From the NCBI GenBank assembly GCA_964035545.1, contig OZ037771.1:14265633-14325632 (forward strand): 60,000 nucleotides of DNA, written 5' to 3'. The stretch comes from Bugula neritina. Lineage: Eukaryota; Bryozoa; Gymnolaemata; Cheilostomatida; Bugulidae. The notes under the pieces are model-generated. The model was not told the origin of the DNA. It saw nothing but the letters and a program-made list of their open reading frames with translations, and made no database searches. Position 1 is the first letter of the stretch; every line of letters begins with the position of its first letter. A program made the translations under genes and the position numbers. Shown here in pieces: positions 1 through 13,357 of this stretch.

Positions 1-190
1 TCAAAAATTTTCTGCCAAAAACTTACAAAGCTAAACGATTTTTCTTATAGATACTTCATTATACTTTTTCCAATTCAAGAGTTTAGAATGTTATAAACTA
101 GTTTTTGACATCTATAGACGGCTTTAGACTATTTGACCAATCACCATGTTATTGTTATGGTTGCCATGGAAACAGAATATGGCTACTCAC

Positions 191-3100
191 TGCTTCTTCC
201 ACTTGTCTCTTGTATAGTTTGATCTTCTGGTTGAGAGTTGAAACCTGCTCGTTGAGCTCAATAACTAGTCTTCTGTCCTCCTCAGATGACATTATCAGCT
301 CCTTCAATTGCCTCTCAAACTTCCTGGCAGCAGCCGATGCCTCTCTATGTCTGCGCTGTTCGGCTTCCAGCTCTGCCTCCAAGTCTCGAATCTGCAAATT
401 GCAGGACAAGTTTACTATCAAGTGGCAAAATGCAGTTCGAATAACTAAATTTAAAGACTCATCTGTGTTTTTAGTAAAAGGTTTTTATAAACTGAACTCT
501 ACAATAAGCCAAACTTTAACTGACACTCTGCTGAAGTCAGCTATTAATAATTAGATATCTATGTTTCCGGGTTAAAAAGGGAGCAGCCGTGGGGTTAAAG
601 CGTTTGCTTAGTAAACACAAAGTCACGGGTTCGGACCCCGGCAAAGAACATTGGTGGTGTTTGGAAGAACATTCAGTCATAATTTCTCATGTGCCCCAAT
701 TTGAATAAGTCTTTAGCCTAATTCAACAAAAAACTTTTTCTATCAGGGGTTTTCTCGCAGGGATGGTGACTATTAATTAAACTTGCGTGAGTTTCTGAGT
801 TAGTAGCTTACTCTAGACTGGAGTTTAGCGATGATTCTCTTGCCCTCTCGAGCAGCGAAAGACTCAGCCTCTTCAAGACGAACACTGATCTCTCTGATCT
901 CCACCTCCAACTGCTTCCTCAAAGTCTCGGCATTTCTGTAGTTATTGTGCTCTAGAGCCAGGTCATCAGCCATGCGCTTGTTCTCATTGGACAGACGATC
1001 AGCTCTATCATTAGCAGCAGCCTATCAAATACAAGCTTAGAATAGTTATATTTGTATTCTTAGTTCTTATTCGATAAATAAGTTTTAATTGATATCAAGC
1101 TGTAAAAATTTCTTCTTGTACAATAAATAGTTTAAAATGTATTTTATCATTCTGTTGGTTTTGTATTAGATCAAAATAGTCATTAGATTAGCCTAAATAC
1201 TTACAAGATTAGCCCTAGCTTCTTCCAGTTCAGCAATCATTGCGGTGTTGTCTCCCTCTAGACGTCTCTTCTCATTGGTCAAAGCGTTGATGTGAATATT
1301 AATCTCCGAAACTCTGCTTGTTGCCTCATCTCTTTCTCCTTCTGCGTTCTTCCTTCCTCTCTCAGCCTAACCAGGAATAACAATAACCTAAGTTATGCTA
1401 TTCAATTTAGTAATGTAAACATTGCTAGTTTCATACACTGACTGACATCTTGATGATATATGCAGTACTATTTCTTTATTTACTGACACAAAACCCATAA
1501 TCAAAATCTCGATATGCTCACACCATACTGAGAATGTATCAATTTCATATGCTGGCATTTTAATGATACATACAATAATAATTTGATATGCTGATGCGTA
1601 CTGACAATAAACTCATACCACCACATTTCTGCAAACACCACGCTGACACCATACTGACACAATATGAAACTATACTAATGATGTACTGGCACCTTACTGA
1701 CACCATACTAACACCTTGCTGACACTATACTGACACCTTGCTGACACCATACTAACACCTTGCTGACACCTTACTGACACTATACTGACACTATGTTGAC
1801 ACCTCTCTTACACGCCTATCTGAAGCCAGACTTACATTTTCCAAAGCAGATCTGACATCTTCAAGTTCTGACATGAGTGCATTTCTTCTCTTCTCGGCGT
1901 TGGCGAGAGATCCTCTGGTGTCATCCAGTACATGCTCAATATCGATGACTGTAGTCTCCAGCTCCTACACATTAGGAACTAAATATTACCAGAGTTGTCT
2001 TCTCAGCACACTCAGCTCATCACAAGAAAATTAAATTTAACCTTTTAACCTTTATGCAGTTTAATGTGACGAATCAGCCGAAGGTCTATATAGAGTCATT
2101 ACTTAACACACGGGGAGCGACAATAAAAAAGTCCCTTTTATCAAGACATGAGCCCAAAATACTTTGCTTTTTTCTGCTACTCAAACAGGACAGAGCAAAG
2201 ATAGGTGAGGATAACTACAGAATAATATCAACATCCGAAGCAAATTTCCTTTAAAAGATATTTATATTATTTTTCAGTATGTGCTTAAGAAAATTTTTCT
2301 TTTAAAAAGCTTAGTGGCGTTTCCTGAGTACCTTGATTCTAGCCTGAGCTCCCTTTCCAGCTCTCTGGAGGTCAGCGTTGACTCGGTTCAGGTTCTCAAT
2401 CGTGATCTCGTACTCCTTAATCTCGCTGTCGTACTTCTTCTTGAGACGACCGAGTTCTGCCTTGTATCTCGTCTCAATCTCCACGATAGTTCTCTGCAAC
2501 TCCTCGATAGTTCGCTGGTTGTTCCTCCTGCATATTTCATACTTTAGATTAGCCAATTACAGTGTAGTTTATTTCATACTTTAGATTAGCCAATCAAAGA
2601 GCAGCTTTTTTCAAGACACAAGTTCTTTATTAAACAGTCATTACTTTTTTCTGATTTTCGAGGTAGACATCATGTCAGTAAAATACAAACTTTATGATTG
2701 TCATTTATAAAGAGAAGCTCAATAATCATCAAAATTTAGAATATGACAAGGTCGTGAGCAACTCACATCTTACACAAATTTGCACTAGCCTCTAAGAATT
2801 CAGGAAATTTCCAAAGCCACGATCATTACCTGAGGGTTTCAAGCTCATCTTCCTTTTCTCGCAGACGTCTCTCGAGCTCATTCTTGATGTTTCCCAGAGC
2901 GTTGTTAGCGGCAGCGAGACGACTCTCAAGGTCAGCATTGGCATTTTCGGCATCACCCAAAGCAGCGTTAAGGCTGTCACGTTCTCCCTCCAGAGAAATT
3001 CTGATCTGAGTAAGGTCGTTGACGTTTCTATAAGATAGATCAAAGTTAGGTTAGCAGGTAGCATATCAGCCAGAATTACATTGTCAACAAGGAAGTTTTT

Positions 3101-6100
3101 GCTTTTTAATACTTTAACTATATTACTTTTGTAAACCTATCAACAGTGCTAAAAAACTTCTATAAATGTGCTTTTGGAGCAATAGAAAATAGCAACAGTC
3201 AATTATCAAACTTATAACTTCTCTACTAACTCAACTCAATCACCTACTAACTCAACTTACTTCTCTACGAACTCAATTCAATCACCTACTAACTCAACTC
3301 ACCTAGTAGCATCTTTGAGTTCTCCTTCTGCTTCTCTCAGTCGCTCACTCAAGTTCTTGTTCTCTCTGGCCAAGCCGTCATTCTTACCATGAAGGTCATC
3401 AACTTGGGATCTCAATCGGCCATTCTAAACCAATTGCATAGGATATGTGTAAACAACAAAGCAAGTCAATAACTACACAATAGTTTAGGTTATTGTGTTC
3501 TGAAATTAAAAAACACTCAACTACAGCTTGGTCAATAAAAAATAATTTTTATTTTGTATATAGGCATTTCGAAAATATCATTTTAATAGTGAATGAAGAT
3601 TACAGATTAAACTTTTAGTGCTCCATAGTTTAAAGCTATATCTTGAGCAGTTGTTTTAGGTAAATGTAACAGAATTGCATAGAATGTACTAGAATGCATA
3701 ACTTGCTCGAGTGTTTCAACTCAGAGACATACATTTTCAGTTAGAGTCCTGATCTCAGTGAGAGAGCTGCTGAGTTGAGATTCAGCATCTCCCAGACGAG
3801 CACCCAAGTCACCATTGGCCTTTTCTATTTCCTTCATTCTGCGTCCCATTTCACCATTAACTCCTGTAAAAACATTCAGCTTGATTACACACACCCAGAA
3901 CTTTGAGTAGTGCAAATAGTGACAGAATTATACTCCGCAAACCGTTCTTAGTGATTGATAACTCGTTTTATAATTTAGATATTTTATGAGGCCTTATTTA
4001 ATTTCCATTTGCTGAGAATTAACTATCTGGTATATTCCTTTTTATTATTATTTTTATTAAACTTTATTTTTGATTGTGTATAGTGAATTATATTTCATAA
4101 TTTTGACTATGGAAATTTTCTATTCATCTACACATTTATGTAACAATAACTGCATAGGTTACAGCTTTCTGTCATAATAAAAAATTGTTTGAACTCATCT
4201 ACTACAGGAGTTGTCTTATTATTTTTTGAAGCTATTTAAATATTGCTAGAATTACCTAATTGCATTAATTGCCTATTTAACATGTTACTAGAGTTGTGTT
4301 CCCTTTTTATCAGGCTTTACTTGCGAGTAAGGCGTCCAACATACTACCATTGCTACTTACCACTCAAGTTGTCTATCTCAATAGTCAGTTCCTTGATTTC
4401 AGTTGTCAACTTGTCCTTGGACTTCTGGAGAGTACCAACTTTACCATTGGCAGCGTCTAACATGTTAGTCAGCTCGATGATTCGCAGGTTCAATTTCTTT
4501 CTGTAAGGCACAAAAAATCCCTTTTTAAATGTTATGTATACATTTCTGAAAAATATTAGGCGTTAGTATTAGATGTTTATGATTGTACAGCAGTTTTCAT
4601 GAGAAGACAATTACAACATATGCATAAAATAATTTAGACCCTACTGGGATTTGAACCCGAGATCTCCTGTAAGCAGGCAAGCTACCATTACACCACAGGG
4701 CCACTGGGTAAACTCAACACTACACACAAGACACATCGGTAATCATGGAACAAAAGACTAAAACAACCAGTCTACATTGAACAATCTGATTTCCTTTCAC
4801 TGACCTAATTTCTTCACATTCGTCATTCTTGGCAGCAAGTTCACGATCAAATTTGCCTCTGAGTGACTGAAGGTCGCCTTCGAGTCTCGCTGCCTTAGCC
4901 TTGGCGTTGGCAGCGTCCTCAGCCTCTTCGTCACATCGCATAGCAAGAGCGTCGTAATCAGCTTGCAGGTTGGCAAGCATCGTTTGCAAATTAGCTCTTT
5001 GCTGCACACCACAAACATTTCAAATTCAAAATGATGAAACTTAGTTATCAGGCAAAAGTTTTGTGTTTAAAACATTACTTTAAATAATAAACATATAATA
5101 ATTATATATTGCTGTTAAATTATTAAATTAAAAAGAAGTTAAACAAATGTTCAAGGCAATGACTATTGTTAGTAAACAAAGGCATGACTGTCATAGTTGC
5201 AGACGTATAATAAACAAATTATCATTGTGATAAAATGGTTGCTTACTTTAGACTCATCATCTGCAACACGTCTCATATCTTCCAACTGTGTGGTAAGAGT
5301 AATCTTCAGCTTGCTCAAGTTACCAGAACTTGCTTCCAGGTCTTGGAGAGCCTTTTGCAGTTCAAAGTTCTCTTGGGTCAATCTAGATTTGTGGGCATTG
5401 GAGTCATTCAGTTGTCTGGTCAGATCGTCAACCTGTGCAGAATTTCAGAAATATACACGCCTGCAACTGCTTTTAAATAAAGATACGGTAATTATTTTTA
5501 ATTGAAAACACTTTTAAATATAATTTTAAGTTTACAATCTGCCTGTAAAAATTTCAAGGTAGATGCGGTAATGGAGAAATTAAGAAAAGCCAGTGTTCTA
5601 GATTGAAAATGTAGTGAAAAAAGTTATGTTCTAGCAAAATTTTACACCCGCACCCCAAATCTATAAAAAAATTAATAAAGAACGTAGGCTCGCTCAATTT
5701 CTCCACTACTCATGCAAAGCTCAAATTCAATGTACATCAATAAGTAATAAGCTTATCAATTTTGTAAGAATACAAATTTATAAAATCAAAGTACTAAGTA
5801 GGTGATGACGACCGGCATAAAATACTACTTCCTGTACCTGAGCTCTGAGTCTAGCAAGTTGAGCCTCCAGACCTTCAGCTCGAGAGTGGTCAGCCAAGGC
5901 ATTCTGTCGGACATTCTCGAGTTCAGAAGTGACCACGTCTATCTCAATAGTCAGGTTCTGTCTTTCCTTCTCTGACCTGCAGTATGGAGACACGTTGACT
6001 AATATCTGACACTTCTTTTAGCTCAACACTGACTAGTATCTGACACTTATTGTAGCTCAACACTGACTAGTATCTGACACTTATTGTAGTTTAATACTGA

Positions 6101-9100
6101 CTAATACCTGACACTTTTTGTAGCTCAACACTGACTAGTATCTGACACTTATTGTAGCTCAATACTGACTAATACCTGACACTTATTGTAGTTCAATACT
6201 GACTAATACCTGACACTTATTGTGGCTCAACACTGACTAATATCTGACACTTTTTGTAGTTCAACACTGACTAATATCTGACACTTATTGTAGCTCAACA
6301 CTGACTAATACCTAATATGATAACTTATTCCTATAATTAGCTGACACATACACAAAATTTTACTAGCTACTAACTCACCTACTGTCTGACACATTATGTG
6401 ACTCATTTCTATAATTAGCTGACACATACACAGCATATTACTAGCTACTCACTTGTTCTTCTGCTTGGTGAGCATATCTATCTGGTCAGACATCTCAGCC
6501 ACCGTCTGCTGGTGTCTACGCCTCATTGTCTCGCTCTCCATCTCCAATGCATTCTGGGCATTCTCTAAATCTTTTCTCATCTTTGTAATCTCGAACTCTC
6601 TCTTGCGGTTTATCTCAACCTGTCAATTGATCGCTCACTGTGAAATACTTTATGTTTTATCTTATTAATTTTTTGATATTTCACTGCAATTTTGAATCTA
6701 ATTGTTTAACATCTAAACCTGCAAAAGGTAAATGAATTAATTGTAAATTTATAAGCTTAGCATATGCTATGTTTAATTGGTTTCTCATAATTATATTAAG
6801 CAACTTTTTGCAAATGATAAAAAGGACTAGTTAGTAAAATTACAAAAAATAACCTTTATACCAAGGTGGCCCGAATGCATTGTTATTTTATTTGCAATTG
6901 TAAAGTCCGTATTTATCCCTCAGAAGTATTTTTCGTGTGCAGCAAAATAATAAACAGCTCCTAATTGCTAATAAAGCTGGGCATTCAAATCACCTCCACA
7001 GTGAATTATGATATACTTTATATTTACAGTAAAGGTTAGCCTATAAACCTACAGTCTAGTATATCTATACATACTAGATATGGAACATTCTAGAAAGTTC
7101 AAGTATGCAGGTGCAGGTCATTGTGAATAGAGTAATCAGTTTATTATCAGCCAAGAGGTATGCAATGAAGTCTTGCAACAATTGCTTATGCAATTCCTAT
7201 AGTTGATAGAAAGAGGTCTATTAGGCTAATAGCCTTAGTAACTATAACTTAATGAAAAACACAGGTACAGGCCTTAGACTACAATGAGCTGCATAATTAA
7301 ATAATAATGCTATTTTTATTTATCATTTAGCTTATCATCTGCGCTAATTGAGTAGAGCTTCTAGACTGTTCTATACTTTCCGGAAGAATAATTACATTCC
7401 AATAGTTAACTCAATCCAATAAAGCCTGAAAATTCCTTTATTCCTGGTATAGCTAAGACAATAGCTTTCACACTGTTTACTTAAATTTAATATTAAGTAA
7501 GATTACATGGCAGAATACGTATGTAATACTTTTGTTTTTATAATGGTATCATTGTTTTACTGTATTTATATTTTTTATTCCGGAAAGGAAACTTTCTTAT
7601 AGTCATTTTTAAAATTGAAGATGTACTCAAATTTTACCAGTAGGATTTTGTAGGGCTTCTAGGTTAGCATTAGTTTTCAGAATAAAATGTGCGAAGTGAG
7701 GGTCGTTCACAAAACCTCCCCATCTAAAACTGACCTGGTGTGATGATAGACCACCAGCTTCATCTAGCCTGTCATTCAAAGAGTCTACCATCAGTTGCAG
7801 TTCTGTAGATTGTCTCTCAAACTAAAGAATATTCAGCATATAGTACAAATATTATATTCTATTTCCCTAGTAAACTAAGGGCAAATATTAATTCTAAATA
7901 AATAAAAAAAATACACAAGTAGTGAATCAATATTTAATGTTTGATATATGTAGCCCAGCACTTGGATAGCAATGATAATGTTTTGAAGTTAGAATATTGC
8001 TAGATTAAAAGGTTTATTTGATTGACAATATGAAAATTAAAATTATTTTCAATAAAAAGCTATAGTTGTGAATGTTCTACAAATGTACAATGCTGTAAAG
8101 TAACTGTAACGTATAGTATAATACAACAGAAGAAATTAAAGTAACATTATATAATATTCCATTCTGCACAGCACAGTATATAAAAGTAAAAAATGAAAAA
8201 TATATAATTATGTTATAGTCAATGTATAAAATATAGTTATATGTTATGTTTTATAGTTAGTGTATACAATAAAGTTATAGTATATAATATTGTCATAATA
8301 TATATGATGTTGCTATAGTATGTATAATATAGCTAGAATATATGTTATAGTTATAATATATAATAAAATCATAGCATATGACACACACCTTCAATCTCAT
8401 ATCTCTCTCGGCATCCAACATATCTTCTAGCTCTCGAAGACGAGCCTAGAAAATAACAACAAAGACTCGTTTATTAAGAAATGGCATCCATTTTAATTGA
8501 TTTCATCATCCATTTATTTTACTATTTGTATTTATTTGAGTTAAGTTAGTGTGGGTTCTATCACATTTCAATAACTGTTAGAGGGTCTACTGTGGCCTTC
8601 CCAACTGTATATATAATTAGGCTATAATAAGACATAATGACCAAGGTGTGTTTCTACTTTGAGATAACTAAGTACTATAGCAAGGTAGGCATGCTGCATG
8701 TATGTAAAAAGGCGGCTTAGCGGAGTGTGGACTATTAGCAAATATAATAATAAAACAGGCCAGAGTAATTATTCCATATAAGGAAGTCAGCGGTAACATG
8801 ATACCCTTGTAATTACACTCCTGTATACGCCTTTGTATCCCATCAATTAGCCTGCTTATAGCTGCTCAAATAAAGTACACAGATTATATGAACTGACAGG
8901 TTCTCTGTATGCCCTAATAACATTAACAAATAATAATATATTAACTTTTAAAACCAGTTTTTTCATATTTATTTGCTATTTGATGCTTTTTATCTCATGT
9001 TTGTGGTATTTAAGTAAACTTTTAGTGAATCAAACATATGGCCACTTTACAAATAATAATTATTATAGGATAAAAAAGAGTATATAGTTATATATACTAT

Positions 9101-11008
9101 ATTATAATATGTCATACTATAGTATAACATATTATAATATAATATTATTATTATTGTATAATTGTAACATTATTATGATGTATTGCATTATATAATATAT
9201 TGCAATATTTAATTAAAATAATCATATTTCTATTAATTTATTTAAAGCTATCAACTGTCAACAATGTTCCAGATTATTCACTAATTTGACAGACAATAAA
9301 TGGACAACTAAATCCATCCAACTAACATTAAATGCATCCAACTATTTGGATGCAACAAGGAATTGTATAAGGCTCAGGGTAGGTTAGCAATTCATTCAAG
9401 CAAAAGTTGGTTAGTGTTGAAATATGAATAAAGCCAGTGTAATGGCCATTGCTTAGCCTATTACTAGATATAATGTTAGTTGTTAGTGTATTACAAATGA
9501 TAATCAGCATGCAGGAGTCTACTCAACAAGAACCTCTAAGTAGCTGACTCTGTAATCATGTGTATAACTTACTGAAGAGGTAAAGGTATTGCTCAATAGT
9601 CAGTACATTCTGTTAATATTAGCATTAAAGTTAGGCTCTGTTTTACAGGCGAGCCCATTACACAACTATTTGTTGATGTAATGCATTCCATTAACTCAAA
9701 AAGCAAGATGGCTGAGTTCTGGAAACTTGAGTATTTATGCAATTGTTTCATGTTTTCAAAAACACTTTGGTAAATTTCTTTTTGTGCCAAGACCAAAAGC
9801 GAAACATACAGATGGTAAAAAATACAAATTTACTTTCTTCAGAAATCTGAAATTTGCATAGAGTGAAACATGATCATTATTTTAGCTCTTTATTTTGTAA
9901 GGCTCAAAAAAGAAATTGATTCAGAGTTCCAGCTCTAAATTTCAGTAACATTAACAGTAAACTTCAACACTTTAATTCTAACTGGCAGGGGAATAAAGTT
10001 AGTTATTAAAAGCTAAAACAAACAGCATTTGGCAGCCACAAGCAGGTGCTTTAAGAATATGTGACATAATGACATGTGTCAACAAGTGCTCATCATATGA
10101 TTCAAGGTTAGTACATTATTCAGCAGGTCGATGCAAGTTCTCAAAAAGCTATGTGTCACCAGGTAACAATGACACTATAGCAACATAGTCATGGAAGGCA
10201 GGTTGGAAAAGAGCTCAAATGATGTCATAGCGCACATAGATAGAGAGAAATAACAAGTGACACCAATGAGTGAGTGGTTGACAGTTGCTGCAACAACTGA
10301 TGACAGGTACAAGCAGGTTGAAAGCACGCAGCACAGATAGAGAGCTGCTCGTGTACCTCCATCCTATTGCTGGTGGTGGGCGACATTCCTCGGTATACTT
10401 GGTAGTGTTTGTTAATTCTGGTGACAGTTTGAGTATCTCCACCAAAATCACTCATAGTCTGAGGTTAGAAATGTTTACAGCAAAAGTTTTTATATTTGAA
10501 TTGAAGCCAAAAGAGAAGTTAGTAATTGAAATTCTTGCTTTTGGTCAACAAAATTTTTATAGCAAAATACTTTTTAAATAATGAAATAAAATTGATATTT
10601 TAAAATCCAATGATTGTATATTAAAAGGCTTGTTTAAGAAACAATGTGAAAGTTTAGTCAGAAAAATAACATTAGCATGTGTGTTAGAAAGTCAAGCAAA
10701 TATTTAGTTATATGTCTATAAAGAAAATATTAAGCACACTTCTACAAAATTTATAGGATCTTTTTTATAGCACTTCTAAGGCACACAGTATCTAAATTTA
10801 TTCTATGCAATATCTCAAAATAACTTCGAAAAAGCAAGCATGAAAAATTATAAGCCATGAAATAATCACAATTAGGCTAAAAACTTACCTCCATTCTGTT
10901 GCTGGTGGTAGGGGACGTTCCACGGTACACCTGATATGTCTTGTTAACACGGGTGACGGTTGTGTTGCCATCATTTTCAGTAGATATGATTGACCTCTGG
11001 ATATCCAT
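191..11008 (-). CDS. Paramyosin, 5' and central part of gene (3' end outside window)
   Basis: Paramyosin is the coiled-coil core protein of invertebrate thick filaments. Coding exons on the minus strand: 10889-11008, 8389-8445, 7735-7821, 6453-6619, 5838-5976, 5247-5432, 4805-5001, 4361-4500, 3733-3863, 3303-3424, 2830-3027, 2332-2527, 1836-1964, 1205-1366, 812-1021, 191-391. All have GT-AG borders and the phases agree, giving 814 codons. Paramyosins are usually about 860-880 residues, so roughly 50 C-terminal residues lie left of the window. A short non-helical head containing [13 protein letters not shown] leads into continuous heptad repeats rich in Glu, Arg, Leu and Asn, without Pro. Family-typical stretches include [20 protein letters not shown] and RIIAKLQSR. 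The start ATG (11006-11008) is the first in the head exon. Seen: frame, splice sites, heptads. Known: thick-filament role. Myosin rod is excluded by the missing motor and the typical head. Confidence 0.93.
578..735 (+). repeat. tRNA-derived SINE-like sequence
   Basis: A region with an A-box-like (TGGGGTTAAAGCG) and a B-box-like (GGTTCGGACCC) segment at tRNA-like spacing is followed by about 70 bases of unrelated sequence and an A-rich end (AACAAAAAAC). It lies in the paramyosin intron between the exons at 812-1021 and 191-391. No convincing anticodon stem is seen, so a SINE is more likely than a working tRNA gene. Confidence 0.4.
1560..1805. repeat. Degenerate tandem repeat, unit near TGACACCATACTAACACCT
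   Basis: About ten imperfect 18-22 base units (TGACACCATACTGACACC and variants) fill part of the paramyosin intron between the exons at 1836-1964 and 1205-1366. The array becomes more regular towards the right end. Confidence 0.7.
4632..4722 (-). repeat. tRNA-like repeat (family member 1)
   Basis: The minus strand carries GGCCCTGTGGTGTAATGG and a B box GGGTTCAAATCCC, with pairable acceptor ends (GGCCCTG and TAGGGTC). The anticodon arm does not fold into a 5-bp stem with a 7-base loop. The 5' leader AGTGTTGAGTTTACCCAGTG is shared with the copy near 18.85 kb and, more loosely, with one at 19.04 kb. This marks a dispersed tRNA-derived element rather than a single tRNA gene. It lies in a paramyosin intron. 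Confidence 0.55.
5999..6311. repeat. Minisatellite, about 31-base unit, in paramyosin intron
   Basis: About ten tandem copies of a unit close to CTGACACTTATTGTAGCTCA followed by ACACTGACTAATAT fill the intron between the exons at 6453-6619 and 5838-5976. Units differ by a few substitutions. Confidence 0.85.
8150..9240. other. AT-rich tracts in paramyosin first intron
   Basis: Two stretches (about 8150-8385 and 9060-9230) consist of repeated TATAATATA-like and ATAGTTATA-like words with local self-complementarity. They sit on either side of the coding exon at 8389-8445. No coding potential is seen outside that exon; the rest of the first intron (8446-10356) shows nothing recognisable. Confidence 0.5.
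10357..10458 (-). other. Second, duplicated first coding exon of paramyosin
   Basis: This exon encodes a near-copy of the paramyosin head: [13 protein letters not shown] here against [13 protein letters not shown] in the exon at 10889-11008. It has its own ATG (10453-10455) and a GGAG/gtacac donor in the same phase 0. A pyrimidine-containing acceptor (ctaacctcag) ends just before ACTATG, also in phase 0. The exon could therefore replace the upstream head exon, supply its own start codon, or be included in tandem. The extreme N-terminus differs ([15 protein letters not shown]). Alternative use is inferred from symmetry of phase; no transcript evidence is available here. Confidence 0.75.
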
Positions 11009-11099
11009 GCTGAGTTAGAGAGAGCTGACTGTGTGAGTCTACCAAACCTTTAGAGCCAAGTGAGAGAGAGCAGTAGATGAGAAGGTAGTGTCGAAAGGG

Positions 11100-11240
11100 C
11101 TAACTGCAGCGCACTGTAACAGTTTTTCTCTGTCCACTCATATTGTAGCTTAGAAGCTATAAAATACCTCCTGACATCATAGTATTTACGGCAGTAGAAA
11201 GATTTCGATTGGTTGAAACGCCAGCCTTATAAGGAACAGC
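11100..11240 (-). promoter_or_regulatory. Probable paramyosin muscle promoter with CArG box
   Basis: Upstream of the paramyosin start, a perfect SRF-type CArG box CCTTATAAGG lies at 11225-11234. On the minus strand it is followed by a CCAAT box (CAACCAATCG, about 11205-11214) and a TATA/MEF2-like stretch (GGTATTTTATAGC) near 11157-11169. The order CArG, CCAAT, TATA towards the gene fits a muscle-gene promoter. Motifs are seen; activity is inferred. Confidence 0.55.
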
Positions 11241-13357
11241 TCATGGCAATAGCAGGAATGCAATTTATAGCAATGCTAGGGCCATGATATCACGGATAAT
11301 AAGGTTAACTAATTTGTTAAATATTTCATGAATACCTAGTAGAAGATTCTAATTGGTTACACAACCAGTGTAATGTTCATAGTAACCACATTATTTATAG
11401 AAGGTCTGAGTAAATAGATGTAATATTTTCGAAATATCATTGCTGCAATTATTGCATATAGCATCTGGAAAAATCTTGATGCATAAAATATTAGGAAATA
11501 AGCAGTAAAGCTAGCAAAAAGCTAACAAGAAAATAAGAAAATTATTTTTTTCTGTACTAAAGTAGGCTTATGATACATACAGTGTTGGTCATATTAAAGT
11601 ACCCAGAATAATTTCATGGATAGAAAACAATTATTTTCAAGATGCTTTGATGTTGAAGCCAGCTTTCTCACGCATAAGTAAACCATTGCAACCTGCTGTT
11701 GAAGGATGCTTTTTACTATCGGCAGCAACTTAATACATAAAAAGGCAGCATATGAAAGAGTTAGTCAGCAAGCTTCAGCTTCCTGTAATTAGGCAGCACT
11801 GAGGTGATGCTGTCTGGGCAGGTATTTATTACTTATTAATTAGAGTAATGAGTAGCAAAACACAAGAAACTTGGAAAGTAGATCAGCTGTAACAGCATTC
11901 TTACAGTGTGCCTGCAGTAATAAGCACATGAATACTTCTTACAGACACAATAACATTATTACAGTTAATTCATATAGTTGGGATGGAATAGCTGTAGGAA
12001 AAAAGTAATACAGCAGCAAATTTGTTTATGGACTAGAAAAAACAGACACCGTTTTAGGTTTATTGTGTCAAAATCCAAACTTAAATGAACAATTAAAGGC
12101 TTAGACTTTGAAAAAAAATGTCATATCAAATAATTGCAAAAATATATTAATAATATAAAATCACAAAATATTTGTTTTGCTATATAATGATTGTGGCATT
12201 CTAGATTACACGTTTATATGTATTATGAGAATAGGTACATTGCAAATATAAAACATGATACAAAGTTTTCTAACTTTTGATATTTTATGGCAGTTGTTGT
12301 AAAATAAGCCCAACTTACTAGGTTCAGGCCGGACTCTCAAATCCTCAGTTGTTTACATTTAGCTCACAGCTATCACAAAGCTATGTATGTACTACAAGCT
12401 ATGGTGTCATAACTCCATTCAACAGTCTTTCCGAGATTGACTAACAACTCTTTAATTCAAACATGCATGCAATTTCTTCACACTTGAAATAAAATAATAG
12501 ACTTTTCGCTAATGAATATACAATGCAATAATATAAATATTATTGCAGTGAAAATAGGAAACGAAGTACAAGCAGTTGCCCTCTCTTTGCTACTAATGAT
12601 CCCAGCTATTTAAGGTTTCTTAAAAAGTCACTAATCATTTCCTTCAAATTTAAAAAAGATAAATTGAAGCAAAGCTTTCAACATAATGACAAAGATTATT
12701 TAACTATTGTTCTATGAAAACTTCACACCTATTAAAATGTGAGAGTTTTATATTATGTATAACTACCAGCAACTATACTTTTTGTAGAGAAAGTGGAGCA
12801 CATCTTGTTTAGTACTGTAGCTATACTAAACAAATTAAAGATATTTTAAAATAAATTTATTAGTTGTAGCATTGAGGTTATATAATTTCAATACACTGGG
12901 AGAATCACAACTAATTTCAGAAAAAATACAATAAATTTATTTATTTAATAGTATTGAAAAGATCTAATTTATAAATGAATACATTTAAAATAGTAAAAAG
13001 GTAGAGGTAAATATTTCAGAAAAGTAGCTATACAAGAGAAGTTGAAATTGTTTGTAGAAATACTGCTTAAAATATTTAAGCTAATGCTGAGATCAGTCAA
13101 GTATTCTATAAACTTGATTTATATTTACACATGATTATATATTTAGCTATAATAAGTTATAAATATGTACACATAATCATATTATGTAGATATATTAAAT
13201 AAAATATATGTAAACATTGTTTATTGGTAAAAGAGGTTTTCCCAACTTAGCCCATAGTTTTTTCTGCTATCTTCCAAGTACAGGGGCTCACTCATACCAC
13301 CCCAACTTTTGCTATGTAGGAAATGACTAAAAATTGAACTTATAAAATGGTGCTTTT
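11241..13357. other. Intergenic spacer, paramyosin promoter to PHF21-like copy D
   Basis: AT-rich DNA with no exon-like open frame, no tRNA and no clear repeat array. The left gene points left and the right gene ends at 13358, so the spacer holds the upstream region of paramyosin and the 3' flank of the neighbouring gene. Confidence 0.6.

Noticed and set aside
2311-2331. Paramyosin ending at the in-frame stop after VLRKRH
   Set aside because: A good donor (ATCAAG/gtactc) lies before it and four further in-phase exons continue the coiled coil; reading on would only reflect intron retention.
4632-4702. Functional tRNA gene
   Set aside because: Acceptor ends and B box fit, but no 5-bp anticodon stem with a 7-base loop can be formed, and the sequence belongs to a repeat family with a shared leader.
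9328-9796. Small minus-strand frames in the paramyosin first intron
   Set aside because: No homology, no fitting splice phases and AT-rich composition; chance frames.
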